Below, one piece after another: positions 22,891 to 36,293 of a stretch of 64,000 nucleotides of DNA. The notes beneath the pieces are model-generated. The model searched no databases. It was not told where the DNA came from and saw only the letters and a program-made list of their open reading frames with translations. The stretch lies in NCBI GenBank assembly GCA_963922205.1, contig CAWUHX010000546.1:1-64000 (forward strand), read 5' to 3'. Position numbers and translations under genes: made by a program. This DNA is from Romanomermis culicivorax. Its lineage: Eukaryota > Nematoda > Enoplea > Mermithida > Mermithidae. Each line of letters starts with the position of its first letter. Within the stretch, counting starts at the first letter, position 1.

Positions 22891-25800
22891 ACACCCGTCT
22901 TTGCAAGGGTTCAAGCTTTTCAGCAAGTCATGGTGGTACGCATACATGTACAGCATGGAATTTCTACTAGGGGTCATCCGGGACGGTGGTGGTGCAGACT
23001 TGTTTTTTATTTCTTGAAAACAAAAAGAAAGGTCTTCTAACATCCAAGCAACACATTCTTTCATCTATATTACCCACATATGTGAAACTTTACACTTGGT
23101 CAGCACTTTTTAAAGTTTTAATGTTATTTTTTTGGAATCAAGTATGCTTTGTCGAAAAAAATCGTTAAACTGCCCTTCGTCGAGACTCCCAAACCCTCTC
23201 TAATCGTGTATATCAGGGAACATTATGGATGCATTCTGAACTTTTTTGGTGACGAAGATCAGGTTCAGGCGTACTTGACAATATCGATCACATTTATGTA
23301 AATTTTGCTTTATCTTCAGAAATTTTCATAAGAAAACGTACGCTCAAAATTATTTTTCCCAAACAGTGGCACAGAACTTCGACATCATAGTCCATAGGTA
23401 TCAGAATTTTAATGCTCAAATATTCTCCAGGACGGAGTATGTAGAGCTTTCTGAAGAAATACCTACAAAATCTACGCAAAATTAGCTGCAGTGGAAAAGG
23501 TATTTGGGCCATTTCTCGTGAAATTGTTTCTTTGAATTCGTTTCTACAGCTACAGTAATGAAGGAATAACGGCAATCACCCTCGGAAATGAAAAAAAGAT
23601 CGAAGTTTTTTGAGTATTCTGTTTCAGAACCACTATTCACATAGTAGAACAAACTTCATCAAGAAAATATGGCCATGTACATAAAATTTTACTTAAGTCC
23701 CAGCAGCGGTTTCACGCGTTAATAATCTTCATATGTGAATTTTGGAATAACACACATTCAGAACCCACTAGCGTCAGATTTAACATTACACCAGCTTTTT
23801 TCTAAATGATTCATTGTTACTTTAAAATTTGTATAAATATTCTAAACAATCGAAACTCGAATCGAAATGCAAAAACCGGCGGTAGATTTTCGAACAAGTC
23901 AGTTGATTTTTGTTAATTTGGTTACTTCCAAAGCCAACTCGAGGGGAGGACAACCAGGCGACCTATCCTCGACATTGCTCAAGCACCGTCTTACAGCTAA
24001 TTTAGCTCACAAGGTCGACTGTCTAAAGGGGTTTGGCAGTCGAAGATCGATTGAAAAACATGAAAACAGTTCATTCGATAAATAATGATATTTCCATATA
24101 TTGGCACCTGGGGTTATTCCCGAGAAAGAACAAAGACCGATAATCCGAATTTCTAATTATAGAAACTACGTAGAGTCGATCTATGCATTCGGGAAAGATT
24201 CAAGAACTAATTAATTAAGGTTGGAATCAAGAAAAAATTCATCGAAACGTCATAGGGAGATATGCAAAAAGGATCATGTGATTTGGCTTAATTAATTTTT
24301 TCGTTTCGGCATTACTCGATTTGCTTCCTATTTCCTTCTTTGCCGTCATGAACATCGACACCTAGTGTATCTTATTTTTGTTTTTACTTTTTTTGTTATA
24401 GTTCAACTCCTTTTTTGTCAGAATGAAATTGGATTCATTCCCCGCATTTGTATTGAACAAACGGCATTTAAGTAAAAAATGGATGCCGGTAAGATCTTAA
24501 TGGAAAACACACAAAGGTTCTAGAAAAATATACTGACGTGTAAATATTAATAGAATATTAGTAAAACCAACGAGAATTGATCGCCAGGTCTTTCCGGGCA
24601 CAGAACCAAAGGGTATAGAGGAATATGAATTTAATTCGAAGCGCAATAATGAGGAGAGGTTTCCAGTAAATCAAGCTGTGCAGAATCCGGCAGCCTTGTA
24701 ATCTTACACAAAAAATTTTGAACCTAACGTATTTACAACGAAATTGACATAACTGCGACAGTGTCACCAATTAAATTGTACAGGAAACAGACGTGGGGAA
24801 AATTGGATGTGGTAGGTTCCACGGGTATGGAAAAAATTATTCGATCTATAGAAACTGTAAGAATATCAAGGAATTTGTGATTTCCCGAAGTAATGGACTC
24901 GAAACTTTAATTGTTTGGATATGATTGGTTGCAACGTAAGTGATTGTTTCGAACTAAAATTTTCATCAACATGTTTATTAATTCTTGCACATGAAATTTG
25001 TAATTAGAAAAGAGAGGGTTGCACTGACAATAAATTCTTCCTCTGTCTTTTACAAAGCAGTGAAATGTTGTACACAAGTGCTGATTATAAAATATTACGC
25101 AATTACTCAAATAGAAAACGAACTGACGTCTATTAGAAAAGAAGAAATAAAGTTTAGTGTCTCATATGAAAGCTGAGCATGTCGAGCAGGTGATAACCCT
25201 AAAAAACACGTTCAGATTCTACTAAGGCGTAGACAATTAAGCCTAATGGACTGACACTTTTAAGATAATGATATAGCACACCTGCTGCACGACTGAAGCT
25301 GTTTTGTGAAGTAAAATCGAGCAAGGTAAAACTGAAAGAAATCAAAGTTCATCCAGAACAATCCAAAATCGTTCGCGAATAGTAAATCAAAAGGTCCATA
25401 ATGGACACGAACAATGCTTTGTTGTTTGATAGAAAATTCACTGAGGTCTTCTGAAATTTTTACCCCGTCCAATTGCGACAAAATTCAATGTGTTACAGAT
25501 GGAAAATAGCTGAATCTGAATAATACTCTAAAATTTGATTGATTAGGACTTATTCGATGATATTCTGGCTGCGTTGAGCTGACATTTTGAAAAATTATTT
25601 CACTATTGATCATTTACGCGTTTAATTTATATTACTATTTCACATAATCATCAAGTCGTCAAGTGACATCATACACTTTATTCGAGAGTCTTCTGGACCT
25701 GAATCTAAAAATCCTGCACCACAGCAGATTATCGGCTGATCCCCACCAAAATCCGAAATTTTTTGAATCTTAAGTTTTTTGGCAAAATAATTAGTAAAAT

Positions 25801-26440
25801 CAATTGAAAATAAGCGAAATTGATAGTTTTGAACTGGCATTTGTTTTGTTGTAGCTTCATTTTTAACGAAAATTTGGACGATCAATGTTTATGTCTGGAT
25901 CATGCACATTTTGGCCGCTGCACATGTATGGTGGCAAAAAATATGAAATGAGTTCTTTAGCAAAGATCCTACTCTGCAATTCAATCTGCTTGATATAACA
26001 AAGAATATTTTGACAGAATCTTTACGAAGTGGGCGATTCATCGTTTTTACAAATACCATTTTCAAAATATACTAAAACTTCATAAACGTAATTAAACTCC
26101 GCCAGGATAAAGAAATGAATTTCAGAATGTTTCAAAAAAGGTTTATAACATTAGTAAAACTATAGTTTATTTGATTTGATCGTAATATACATACAGTACT
26201 ATGCACATTAAATCAATGACATAATGAAATAGTGTAGCAACACATTCGAATTAAAATCCTTACACAAAAGAAGAGATCATAGTCAATCAGTCGTTCACAC
26301 TGTGATTTTCCCAAACGAAATTTATCAAACTGTGACATTAAAACCTTTTTCATATCTTTGTCCATATAGCACTATAGTAGAATATTTCGGAATCGGTTAT
26401 TGACATACTTGCTCAAAAGTGTCTTAGAATGAATAGGGGA
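22891..26440. other. Intergenic DNA, nothing firmly recognised
   Basis: There are no supported genes. A slightly GC-richer frame at 23867-24085 (contains NSRGGQPGDLSSTLLKHRL) has no recognised family and no splice context. Confidence 0.35.
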
Positions 26441-26442
26441 CC

Positions 26443-26690
26443 TATAGTATGTTTTTTATAAAATGTTTCCAAGTAGAAAAGTGACACAAACCAGTACTGT
26501 CATCCAAATCGCTTAGGTGAGCTCTTACTGTAAAATTTTTCACTCGAAAAATTGTTAAAGGTTAGTTCAGTATGCTCGCAAATTTCCATTGCTCTATTGT
26601 ATACTGTTTATCAGAAAATCGTAAAAATCTGAAATGCTACTTGCTTTCCACATTCATAATTTGGAGGCATTTCAAGAAAAACAGACTATA
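26443..26690 (+). mobile_element. Tc/mariner-like MITE copy
   Basis: Its left tip TATAGTATGTTTTTTATAAA and right tip CAAGAAAAACAGACTATA are inverted with TA at both ends. The interior (AAAAGTGACACAAA, GAGCTCTTACTGT, GTTTATCAGAAAATCGT) is shared with the copy at 58432. Confidence 0.75.
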
Positions 26691-27065
26691 GTAAACTACA
26701 GACTATATGTAGAAGATTTTAGTAATTCTGCGAAACACGAATTAATCGTCTCAGAAAAGGAGAGTATAAAACCTACAACAAATTCATAATTGTAGATAAG
26801 CTTTTGAAAAGCAAGTCCTATGAAAAGTTGGTGTATTCGTAGAAATTACAGGAGCACATTCCGGGACTACTAAATTGTAACCTGAACTGCATTCCAAGTC
26901 AGAAGCATTTTTGTTGGATAGAAATATTTTCTGCGAATAATATTTGGGTTCGGGGTACGCAGATTTTCGAATCATTGTGCTAGTACATGTAGAAATCTAC
27001 AAGGTTAAATTTCACATGTTTTTGATCGACCACGATCCATTAAAAATATAGCCCGCTTCCGGTAT

Positions 27066-30000
27066 TCAAAAACGGCAACAACCAACAGAATCGACGACTT
27101 CCACTTTGCTGGCACGTTTATTCTGCGAACTGATATTCATCGCTCCCGAATCGTCACTGTTGTAGAAGCCAATTTCCATTTGTACGACTATAAAACTAGC
27201 CACCATACGCCAGCCGCTGACGGCCACCCGTCTCTGATTGTCACTCAGCGGTCGAGAACTTTCTTTCAACTCCTGCTCCATAACGTAGGAGAGCGATTGT
27301 TCGAAAATGTGCCACATTCTCGGTTCAAATCGGTTTTGAGCTTTCAGAGCTCTATGTCTAAAAGACGAAAGTTGATTAGCAGAGATGGATTCCAAAGCTG
27401 ATGCAAATGTTACAAAATTTAGAGGACTCCGGCGAAAAAAGGTTGAAGAAAAGGGTTTTGACATGGCCTACAAAATTTAATTTCCCTGAGAAATTTTTTT
27501 CTGTGGCATTATGCCCAAAAACAGGTGAATATCAAGATCAGTTGACTGAAAATTTTTTATGATCACTTCTAAGTTTCTAGTTTAACAGACTCTGTTTTAC
27601 GCAGCTCTTGAATGTAGGTAAATTTGAACACAAATCAATGGCTTCATGGTAAGCCCATTCCATAACATCTTTTAAATTAGTTTAGCTCAATTTTTGGCGC
27701 ATGGAAGTAATAGCTTATAAGATTTGGATTGACCCCAAAAACAGTTCTCTACTGCCATTATTTGATCGGCGAAGTTTTGATTCCTGTTTATGTTAAGATT
27801 AAGAATTAAGGGACCATTTGAGTTTGTTGTTTTACATTAAAAGTGGGCGGCCAATTCAGTAATCCTCCAATTCACATCTATTTGTAGTGTATTGACGAAG
27901 AAAAGCGTGAGAAAAATTTAATTTTATCACTGTGAGACAGAATGGCATTTTTATTATTACATTATCTTTCCATCATATTCATACAATAGCTATGATGGTA
28001 CTATTATTGGATTGGTCATTGTTAATTGAATTTTTATATTTTTCAAGAGACCTGTTGTTGCATTCCATATCATCGTTATTCGTATACGTGAAAAGGCGCT
28101 ATTATGAATACTCTTACCGTAGAATTTACGAATTCAAATTTTTATTTTGTTGTTTTGGTAGAAAATTGAAAAAATCGAATAAACCTGAATAGTGGAGTGA
28201 TTAAGTTCTTGGTGTCCGGACGAAATATGCTGGACAAAACATACTGAAAAATATGTACTGAACAAAACATACTGGAGTAAAAATATACTGGGTCAAAATA
28301 TACTGAGCCAAAATACACTATACAAAATATACTAGACAAAACATACTGAACAAAATATGATGAACAAAATACACTAGAGTAAAAATATATTGGGAAAAAA
28401 TAAACTAGTTCAAAAATGTACCGGACAAAATATTCTGGACACATGGTTTTTGTACCATTCTGGTCAGTCATTTTTCCCACAGCATTGCATTTTATCATTA
28501 TTCATAAGAGTAAACTTCAAGGGTTTAGAAACATCTTCAATTATTCTGAAGATTTTGCTAACAGGGATAAATGCTAGATTTGTTCGAATTACCACGAAAT
28601 TCAATGTACTAGAAGATTGAGAACCAATAATCAAAAATCCATTGTGCTACGAGAATCCGGTGATCATAATATTGTCGCAGATTATCCGACTCAATGGTTG
28701 CAAGATGATCACGAACACCTCATTCAGTGCTTGAGAAACATTGCTCACAATTACAATTTCTGAATTGTTTTTTTTCTTACTTTTTATTTGCTTCGTCATA
28801 TTGTTTTTATTTCATTGCGTTATTTTAATTGAGCTGTGACTTGTTTTGACATACATTTCTAATGTTATTTTATTCGTACTGTAATTCGTTTTGACATAAA
28901 ACCCTGAAAATCATTTAGTCCTTTTGTTAAAGTTTCAAGCAATAATGTGCCAAAAAAGTTCCAAGAATGTACTTTGCAGCTAATAAGCACATATCATCTC
29001 AAAAAACTATCAAGTTTGTTCATAATATCAAAATGTCTCAAAAGAATGTTGATGGATACCTTGCACTCTATGATGTTTTTGATTTTGTGTATTTTTTCTC
29101 AAAATATTTTTACCCAAGTGTATATTGCTCAGTATACTTTGTCCGATATGTTTTGTCCAGTATATTTTTTTCAGTATATTTTGGCTCAGTATATTTCGAC
29201 GCAGTATATTTTTACCCCAGTATGTTTTGTCAAATATATTTTGTCCCAGAATCAAATGTCCTTCCTATCTCAATGCGAATCAACTAAAAATCAATTATCG
29301 ATTCACCTTTTGAATTAATTTATTTGCATTTTGAAATGACGTATTGGATACTTGAATACGTCAAATCAATTCAATGTTCTAAAAACTTGCAAAAGCAGTT
29401 ACCTGGTGCAAATGAAAATCTAAATTTTGAATGAATCGAATGAATGTTTCAGAATTAACGTCACCCAAAATGGAAAACAATAGTGTCATATTCCGACTGA
29501 CCTTTCCATAATGACACCATATTATGCTTCTATGGGAATACTTTGATATTAATCTATCTAATTAAGGGAATCGCAATTAGCAAAAAATTATGTTTATCAT
29601 ATGCAATAAGAAGGCTGAATAAGAGAAATCAAAAAATACATCAGTCCGGGGATATGTTTTGGTGATCAAAATAGAATTAATCGTACCATATCCGTTGTTG
29701 TGAAAGTGGCCTGTCTCGTCAAAGAGACTAAAGTTCAAGCTGAGCTGCAGCTGTATATTATATTATTGCCGTTAAGAAGAGCAGCTGAGCTGCAGCCCAA
29801 CTTCTGCTCGAAACATATCGAGAAAGTTAAGCTGTAGCTTAAACTAAGGCTTAATGGCTATGGCACAGTTTGAGGTGCAGCTTAACCTATGCTTATAATT
29901 TTTTTTGCAATTTCAGCAACGTTTATTGTTTGTTCACTTGCTGCAAAGAGAATTTAAGTAGACATCAGGTGTCAAAAAAAGCAAATAATTCACGTAGAGC

Positions 30001-30878
30001 GCCATGAAAGCATTTCGGCCGGCAAAAAAATTTAAGCTGCACATCAAGTTACAGCTTGATCAATGACATGATTTTAATAGAATTTCAATTCCAAGGATAT
30101 GGATCACCGAATAACGACAACTAAAGAAAGTGTCGGCGTCCAATCGCACAACCCTACTCTATAAATCGATTTTGCTATAACTGGAGTTCAGATTGGAATA
30201 AGGAAAATGTCCTAAAAACATTCGAAATGTTTTGAAAAAGTTTTTGAAAAGAAGATGCCTTCATGTATGCCCACTCTTGAATATCAATCTACAGTGCCAA
30301 GAATTATCTCAAATTCATAGACATGAAATCACTAGAAATACCCTAAGAGTGAAGCTATTATTGATGTACAGGGTTTTACAAAATTAGCTTATATCCATGA
30401 ACAAAATATATTTCTATCGCCAGCAAGTATCGTTACAGTAGCTCTGTTTGTAGCAATGTATGAAATTACACTAATAAAGGAAAATAATGATTTGCCTTGT
30501 TGCTCAATAGAAGTTCGTTAAGGAAACGTTGAGTCAGCTTGTTTCTACATCATTTTTCACACCTCACCTATGCCCAATGGACCGCAGTTTCCTCTTCACC
30601 GCGGCCACATCTACTAAATCCGGATTATCGATAATGGACAATATGCCGCTGATGGCTTGTACGAATCTCAAAGCCTGTTTCCTGAAACCTGGACACTCGC
30701 GTATATTGTGGCCGGCTTTTTCGGCTTGCACAACGTAAGGAAATAATTGTTTAGTTTGGGGCGCCAGTTCAAAAATTCGGTCATAAATGGCCATACCGAT
30801 TTTGAACAACCAATCGAAATCGTCCTTCTTCCACGAATAGCCGATTAATTTGATTTGTTCTTTAGTTAAAGCGTTCAT
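27066..30878 (-). CDS. Globin A (two exons)
   Basis: This is a haem-binding globin of nematode type, likely cytosolic because no signal peptide is visible. Exon 1 (30878-30568) begins MNALTKEQIKLIGYSW and covers helices A-E, with the CD1 Phe in LFPYV and a likely distal (E7) Gln in FRKQALRF. Exon 2 (27357-27066) carries the rest, with the proximal His in HRHRALK and the G/H helices (MWHIFEQSLSYVMEQEL, GWRMVASFIVVQMEIGF). The intron is 3210 bp, phase 2. Its donor is AG|GTGAGG and its acceptor TTTTAG|A. The inferred junction aligns with the uninterrupted globin B, which supports it. The total is about 200 aa, a usual single-domain length with a short C-terminal tail. The start is the first Met before the A-helix, in context AAATATG. 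The intron holds a foldback-like element and an AGCT-rich MITE. Ligand role (oxygen storage, sensing, electron transfer) cannot be told. Confidence 0.88.
28222..29249. mobile_element. Foldback-like element in the globin A intron (CAAAACATACTG arms)
   Basis: The left arm (28224-28440) has about fourteen 14-16-bp units such as GGACAAAACATACTG, GAGTAAAAATATACTG and GAGCCAAAATACACT. The right arm (about 29090-29249) has them inverted (CAGTATATTTTGGCTC, CAGTATGTTTTGTC). The order of the unit variants is partly mirrored between arms. No target duplication was found, so the ends are approximate. Several overlapping open frames rich in Tyr/Phe/Val/Ile arise from the repeats and are not genes. Confidence 0.7.
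29250..29707. other. Globin A intron sequence, nothing recognised
   Basis: AT-rich intronic DNA between two repeats. Confidence 0.5.
29708..30025 (+). mobile_element. AGCT-rich MITE family, copy 3 (in the globin A intron)
   Basis: It starts GGCCTGTCTCGTCAAAGAGA then AAGCTGAGCTGCAGC, and contains GAGCAGCTGAGCTGCAGC and CGAAACATATCGAGAAAG as in copy 1. It ends near CATTTCGGCCGGC, the inverse of the start. The boundaries are approximate. Confidence 0.5.
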
Positions 30879-32410
30879 ATTTGTAAGGCCCTATTAAAAA
30901 ATTATGTGCCGTAAAATACGACGATCCTTTTCGAAGGTCGTTTCCTCTTGGATAATCACAAAAACAGATTCTACAGCAGCAAAAGGATTTAATTAGATTC
31001 TATAACGAGAAGGAAGAATCTTAATTTCCTTTATTAGGATTAATCTAAAGATAGATATACACATGGGTTGGTGATTCTAAACAACATCATTAAATTCCCC
31101 TAAGATCTTCTACCAGATTCCTTTTTGTAGCATAATTATGATTCGCCTATACAGGTATAATTATTATGAGGGAGTGAAACTTAAGATCTTGTTCACCCTT
31201 CTACATAAAGTTATTTTTATGACGATAAAAAGTCATCAGATTGGACATTAGCAAAATCCCTTCTACAATGAGACAGTTTTTAGTTTGAATTGTCTAACGA
31301 ATATGTTTGTCGCGAAATACAAATTATGAAATTTTGGGTATTGTATTTGATAGGTCATGAGAATATGAACAGTGTTACATTAATAACTTTTTGCGCTAGA
31401 GTTTGTTTCAAACTCGAATATAAACGTTTGCGAAAAGAAATCGAGACTATATTCTATTAGAAACGCTGAAACGCCTTTCATTTTTACAAGTTGACCAATC
31501 AGCAATTTTTGCATTTTTGAATACATACTATTAGTTTTAAGTTTTTGGAAAGTGTGAACGTTTGAAAACAGTGGAAATTCGAATAGTCTTACTATACAAA
31601 TATTATACCCTAGATAGGAAGGCAATGTCGAATTTTTCAATCATGCTTACAAGATCCAGAATTTCGATTTTGCTTATAATCATTGCTTATAATTCAAAAC
31701 TCAAAAAGAAAATCGAAAATTCAACATAATTTCGTCGATGGCTGAACAATGGACTGATGACACTCAGTCTTTGTTCATGTTTTGATTTACAATCAAAAAC
31801 AGTGTTGCTTGTGCCCTGTTACCTGCTCCTTATCTCCAAATGATGCACTCTCCAGACTATCACGAAAAGTTTAAAGAAGCTAATAGTCAGCTCATGCATA
31901 GGCCAGAAAGTACATAGAATGAGCCCTTACATCAAGCAATTTGGCAAAAATTAGAGTTACTGAGAGTAGATCACAACTACGATGCTAAATCTTGCTAAAA
32001 ATGGTTTCTAGTAAATAATTTCATAGGTTCATTAAAATAGTGACAGGGTGCTTCTCTTACAGGCCGTAGCTGAGTCTGTTGCCGAACCCATTGATGCTTA
32101 TGAATCACGCCGGTTTAAAAAACTATTTCTCGCATCAACAGAAAATTTGATACAGGAAACGCTCGATGCATTCATAGGAGAGAGGTTCAAGCTTTAACAC
32201 ACTCTCGGACGTCCTAAAGTTTCAACTAAAAGTAACTCAGTTAAAAGAATTCATGGACTGTCCAACTGTCTAACTTAAGCTGTCCAACTTGATTACAAAT
32301 AGCGGCGCAGGTGAACGAAAACAACATATTTCAGTAGACTATTGGTTCTAGATTTTAATTGCGAATGACAATGAAAATATGCACAATAAACCCAACGTGC
32401 TTGTTCACAA
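30879..32410. other. Upstream region of globin A; nothing recognised
   Basis: This is the 5' flank of globin A on the minus strand. A TTTTTTAATAG acceptor-like site lies about 16 nt before its ATG and could be a trans-splice or 5'-UTR intron site. No other feature was identified. Confidence 0.35.
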
Positions 32411-32572
32411 CCTGGTGCCGGTTGCAACATTCGGGCTTAAGTCCGAGCTCGCGATTATCTCCAGCAAAATAATCGCGAGCTCGAGCTCGCGATTAGCTAA
32501 TTCTCGGCATTAACAACTTAATACCGAGCTCGCGATGATCCTCAGCATTAGTTATTTCAACCGGCCCCTGGT
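32411..32572. mobile_element. Small palindromic element (GAGCTCGCGATTA), MITE-like
   Basis: The ends GCCGGTTGCAAC and GTTATTTCAACCGGCC are inverted. CCTGGT occurs outside both (32411-32416 and 32567-32572). Inside, GAGCTCGCGAT is repeated in both orientations around a perfect 26-bp palindrome at 32470-32495. Non-coding; the superfamily is not known. Confidence 0.5.
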
Positions 32573-35270
32573 ATATATTTGATGCCATTTTTGAGGCATG
32601 TCATTTTTCCAAACAAGCTGGACACAAGTCAGTTAGATGGAGCAGGATCTCTTGAAAGAAGGGAAATATTCATGATATCCTAGCTAACTATGCTCGCAAA
32701 TTTTTATGTAAATAGCGTGAATATTCGTTTTATCAAGATTTTTCGATTCGTTAAAAAACAGAGAAGTTAGTTGACGTTCGCTCAAGCGGACTAGAGTTAT
32801 TTTAGAAAATGATTTGCTCTGAGTTTATAGAAAATTCATCAAGAATGAATAGCTAAAAAATCGACTGCTTTCTTGCCAACCTATTTGTACGAAATTTCTA
32901 TTAACAAGTTTATGCAAATTTTTTTTGTTTAAGGTGCTCACTACTGTAATATGTATGATTTCAGAATTCAGGGTTATGCACTTATTGTAATGACTATTCA
33001 GTACCTTATTTTCACCTACGCTTCCGAGTGTTAATCTTGAAATTGCGCATATTATGGTGCGTTTACACAAAAATGCGCATAATTCTACAGTATAATAGAA
33101 AATTCTACGGAAATAAAAAAATATATCGTAGGCAGAACACGACCACGCATGGTAAGTCCGCATTTTCTTTTTTCAAGTTGCAATCATAACTGCCACAATT
33201 AATGTGAGAAAGAGGCGACTGCGTACGCAGGTTGTTTATTATTTGCACCAACATCTTTTTTCGTGCCGAGGCTCATTTGGAAATGAAGGAGTATTATCGG
33301 ATTTGATGGAACCAGAGTCAATTTTATCAAAACAGTACCTCATGTGTGGGAAGACTGACTTCACATTGCTGCGGAGCTATTTTAAAACTTCGCTGAAATT
33401 CAGAACCAGATATTTTGGAAACTATTAGAATTCGATGATTAATCATACGAGCATTATTTCAGTTTTCAAATTGATCTATCGAACACATGCTTTGGCATTT
33501 AATAAGCTTCAGTGATAAAGAGAAGTGTAACATTACTTTATACGCAGTCGGCTATCGAACGCACCATAGCATGTCACTTTCAGAACCAACACATAGAACC
33601 GTTTCCTTGTAATTAAATTCATTTTCCAGGAAGTAAAGCGTAGAAAACATCTGCAGATACATATATGATTGGATTACTCCAAAGCGATTAGGCATAATGA
33701 TGAGTCGTCATTTATGGATCAGGGAATTTTCAGCAATATGATTGTTTATAATTTGGAATTTGCGCGCCATACGATCATATACATACGACTTGTCATGTGC
33801 AGCTCAATATTCGCCTCGAGTTAGCCATTATCATGTGAATCATATTAATTAATGATCTCAGCGTACAATGAAACGTTGGAAAGCTACGCATGCACATAGC
33901 AATGAGAGCTCAGCTCCGGAATTCTAGAAACGTGGAGATGGAGAAAAATGCTATCGAGACTAAAGCTAATAGTCGTTAAGCTAACTATCTGCATATAATG
34001 CAGAGTATGGAATATGCAGGTTCTTCATCATTAACTTTGTCAATATTGAAAACGTAAGGAAATGATCGTCGTACCTGTTTTTCTTGTTTGTGGCAAATGA
34101 CCAAACTGAAAAGCTTTATATAGTTCATTTATTTTCAAATGAGCCTTAGGCAGGTGATAAATCTGCGTTATACAGTATGCGAACATTTTTCTTTCTAAAT
34201 TCGTAGTCAAGATTTCTACAATCGATTTGACGAGTGAGAAAAAAGGCGGTTGAGTCAACTGTTTTTTTATTTTTGTGTTCCGAGGTTCACATGATAAAAT
34301 GGACTACAGTACTATTTTAAATTAATTATATTTTCGGTAAAAAATTCTTCGTAAGAAAACGGGGGCATTTTGAGCCGATATTTCGAAATTCTACTTTGTG
34401 TCCGAGCCATCTCACCGTTCCGCAAAGTAAAGAATTCTACATTTTAAGTTTATTGTAAGCAAACAGATTGTGGATACAAACAGACCAGATTTAAAAAGTT
34501 CAAAGGAATACCGATCCTGACTGTTCAATAGCCCGAAGCGAGCTGAGTAATGTTGAGTATTCACACCAAAATTTGCCTAAAACTAGCGCCCTGATCTCTT
34601 TAACGACGGTTCATACAAGATAGCGAAAAATTTCATTTGATAAAGCACACCTAAAAATTACCATGCTCGTGAACCGATCTCTTGTTGCTACCAATCTATA
34701 GTGCTGTTCAAACTACGCTGAAAATCAGCCACATATGTACGGGATAATATTACAGATGGAAAGTATATCAAGAAAACAATGTTACAGTTCCCTGAAATAC
34801 CTTTTTCGATTTCGACCAGGTCTATTTTCCTTCCTTAAATTTTTTTGGTTGTCGAGATCAGGTATAGGTCGGACTTGAAAATATAAGGTACATTTGTGCA
34901 AATTTTAGTGTAAATAATGTCATATGGAAGAACGTCAAACAGATCGTTATTCAGCTCGCTCTGCGCTATGGAATGCACCGTATCGTTGGTGATTTCCGAA
35001 TTCCCACCAGAAAACGTTCGCAATCGAATTTACTGAAATTAGTCAACAAATGAAATTGAAATGGTGAAATAAAATATAGATAAATTATTCTTTTTTTGTG
35101 ATTGACATGATTCCTACAAGGATCAATCATTCAGATCAGAAAAAAGTTTTTGAAACAATGAGTTTTTTCCAGAAGTCTGCGAGAAATAATTTAATCTTTC
35201 AGACTTAAGAAACATGTACTCCGAGAACGTTCCGTGATCAACAATTATGAAGAACTATAAGGGCGATATG
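32573..35270. other. Intergenic DNA, nothing recognised
   Basis: No supported gene. Two copies of a dispersed motif of the form GCAAATTTT-TGTAAATA occur near 32697 and 34893. Confidence 0.35.
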
Positions 35271-36293
35271 TTCGTAGGTCGATTAAAATAATCGCCGATG
35301 ACGTTCAACTGCCGATTATTTAATCGCCGATTGAAATATAATCGGCGGTTAAAATAATTGGTATGCTCGTCGGCCGATTAAAGCACGACGACTTAATCGC
35401 CGATTTATCATATAATCGCGGACTAAAATTACAAAATCCAGGATTAAAAGTTCTGCCGTTGAAAATTTTGCTATATTTCATACAAGAAACATATTTTTAC
35501 AACTTTTCCTACACAACAACTTATTCGTATTGAATTTTTATTCCTGTGATAGCCAGGTTGAAATCGATCGGTCGGAAAAAGCCACCGCTTTCAAGCATCG
35601 CAATTACACTCCATCAATTTTGAAATACACAGGTAAAGGTGCCCGAGGTCCGGGAGGGTCGAATAACTTTATTTGGGGACGGAGAGTCATTGATTGCCCA
35701 AATTTTAGGGGTTCATTAAAAAAGAAAATTTCGACTTTTTCCACCGAAAAAGTCGAAAATGGTTCAAAAACAATAATTTTTGTCTACAAAATTGTACAAA
35801 AATGTATATGTGGCTCGAAGCGCCAAGAAAATTTTGACCGTTTTCTGTTCAAGTCGACGTTTTCAAGTTTTACTCTGGAGTGGGGTTCCCTGTAGCAAAA
35901 ATATCTCTAGCCATATGATTGGCAAATCTTGTGGACGGGGGGTCACCATATGGCAAGCCGTATGGCCGACAATGATTTCTTGCTTCACCCTCGTTTAAAT
36001 CGTCAAAAAATCCATTGGTAGACAGACAACTAAAGAACAATTACGCAATCGCAAAAAATAATTATAGCCTAACTTTTAAACCTGGAGTGGGCAGGATTAA
36101 AAACTCCAATTATCTGAATCACCGATTTTGATAATCTGGCTTCAATCAGCTGATCAGCAAACCGATTGTTTTGATCACCGACTAAATTAATCGGCATTCG
36201 GCCGATGAGCATACAGAAAATCGCGGATCATAACTGGCGTTTAATCTCCGATTAATATAATCGGCCTTAAACCGGCCAATGAGCATACCGGCC
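35271..36293. mobile_element. Inverted-repeat element (AATCGGCGATTAA arms)
   Basis: The left arm (35271-35440) has two related blocks of about 85 bp. Each starts with a form of GGCGATATGTTCGTAGGTCG and is full of TAATCGCCGATTAAA words. The right arm (about 36115-36293) has the same in inverse, ending TGAGCATACCGGCC. The loop has a 121-codon frame (35530-35895) of no known family. No target duplication was found, so the class is unknown. Confidence 0.6.

Noticed and set aside
28142-29318. Tyr/Phe/Ile-rich open frames in the globin A intron
   Set aside because: They are translations of the tandem CAAAACATACTG units in several frames.
27066-30878. Globin halves as separate pseudogene fragments
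   Set aside because: Splice sites are good, phases match, and the joined positions agree with the uninterrupted paralogue in both genes.
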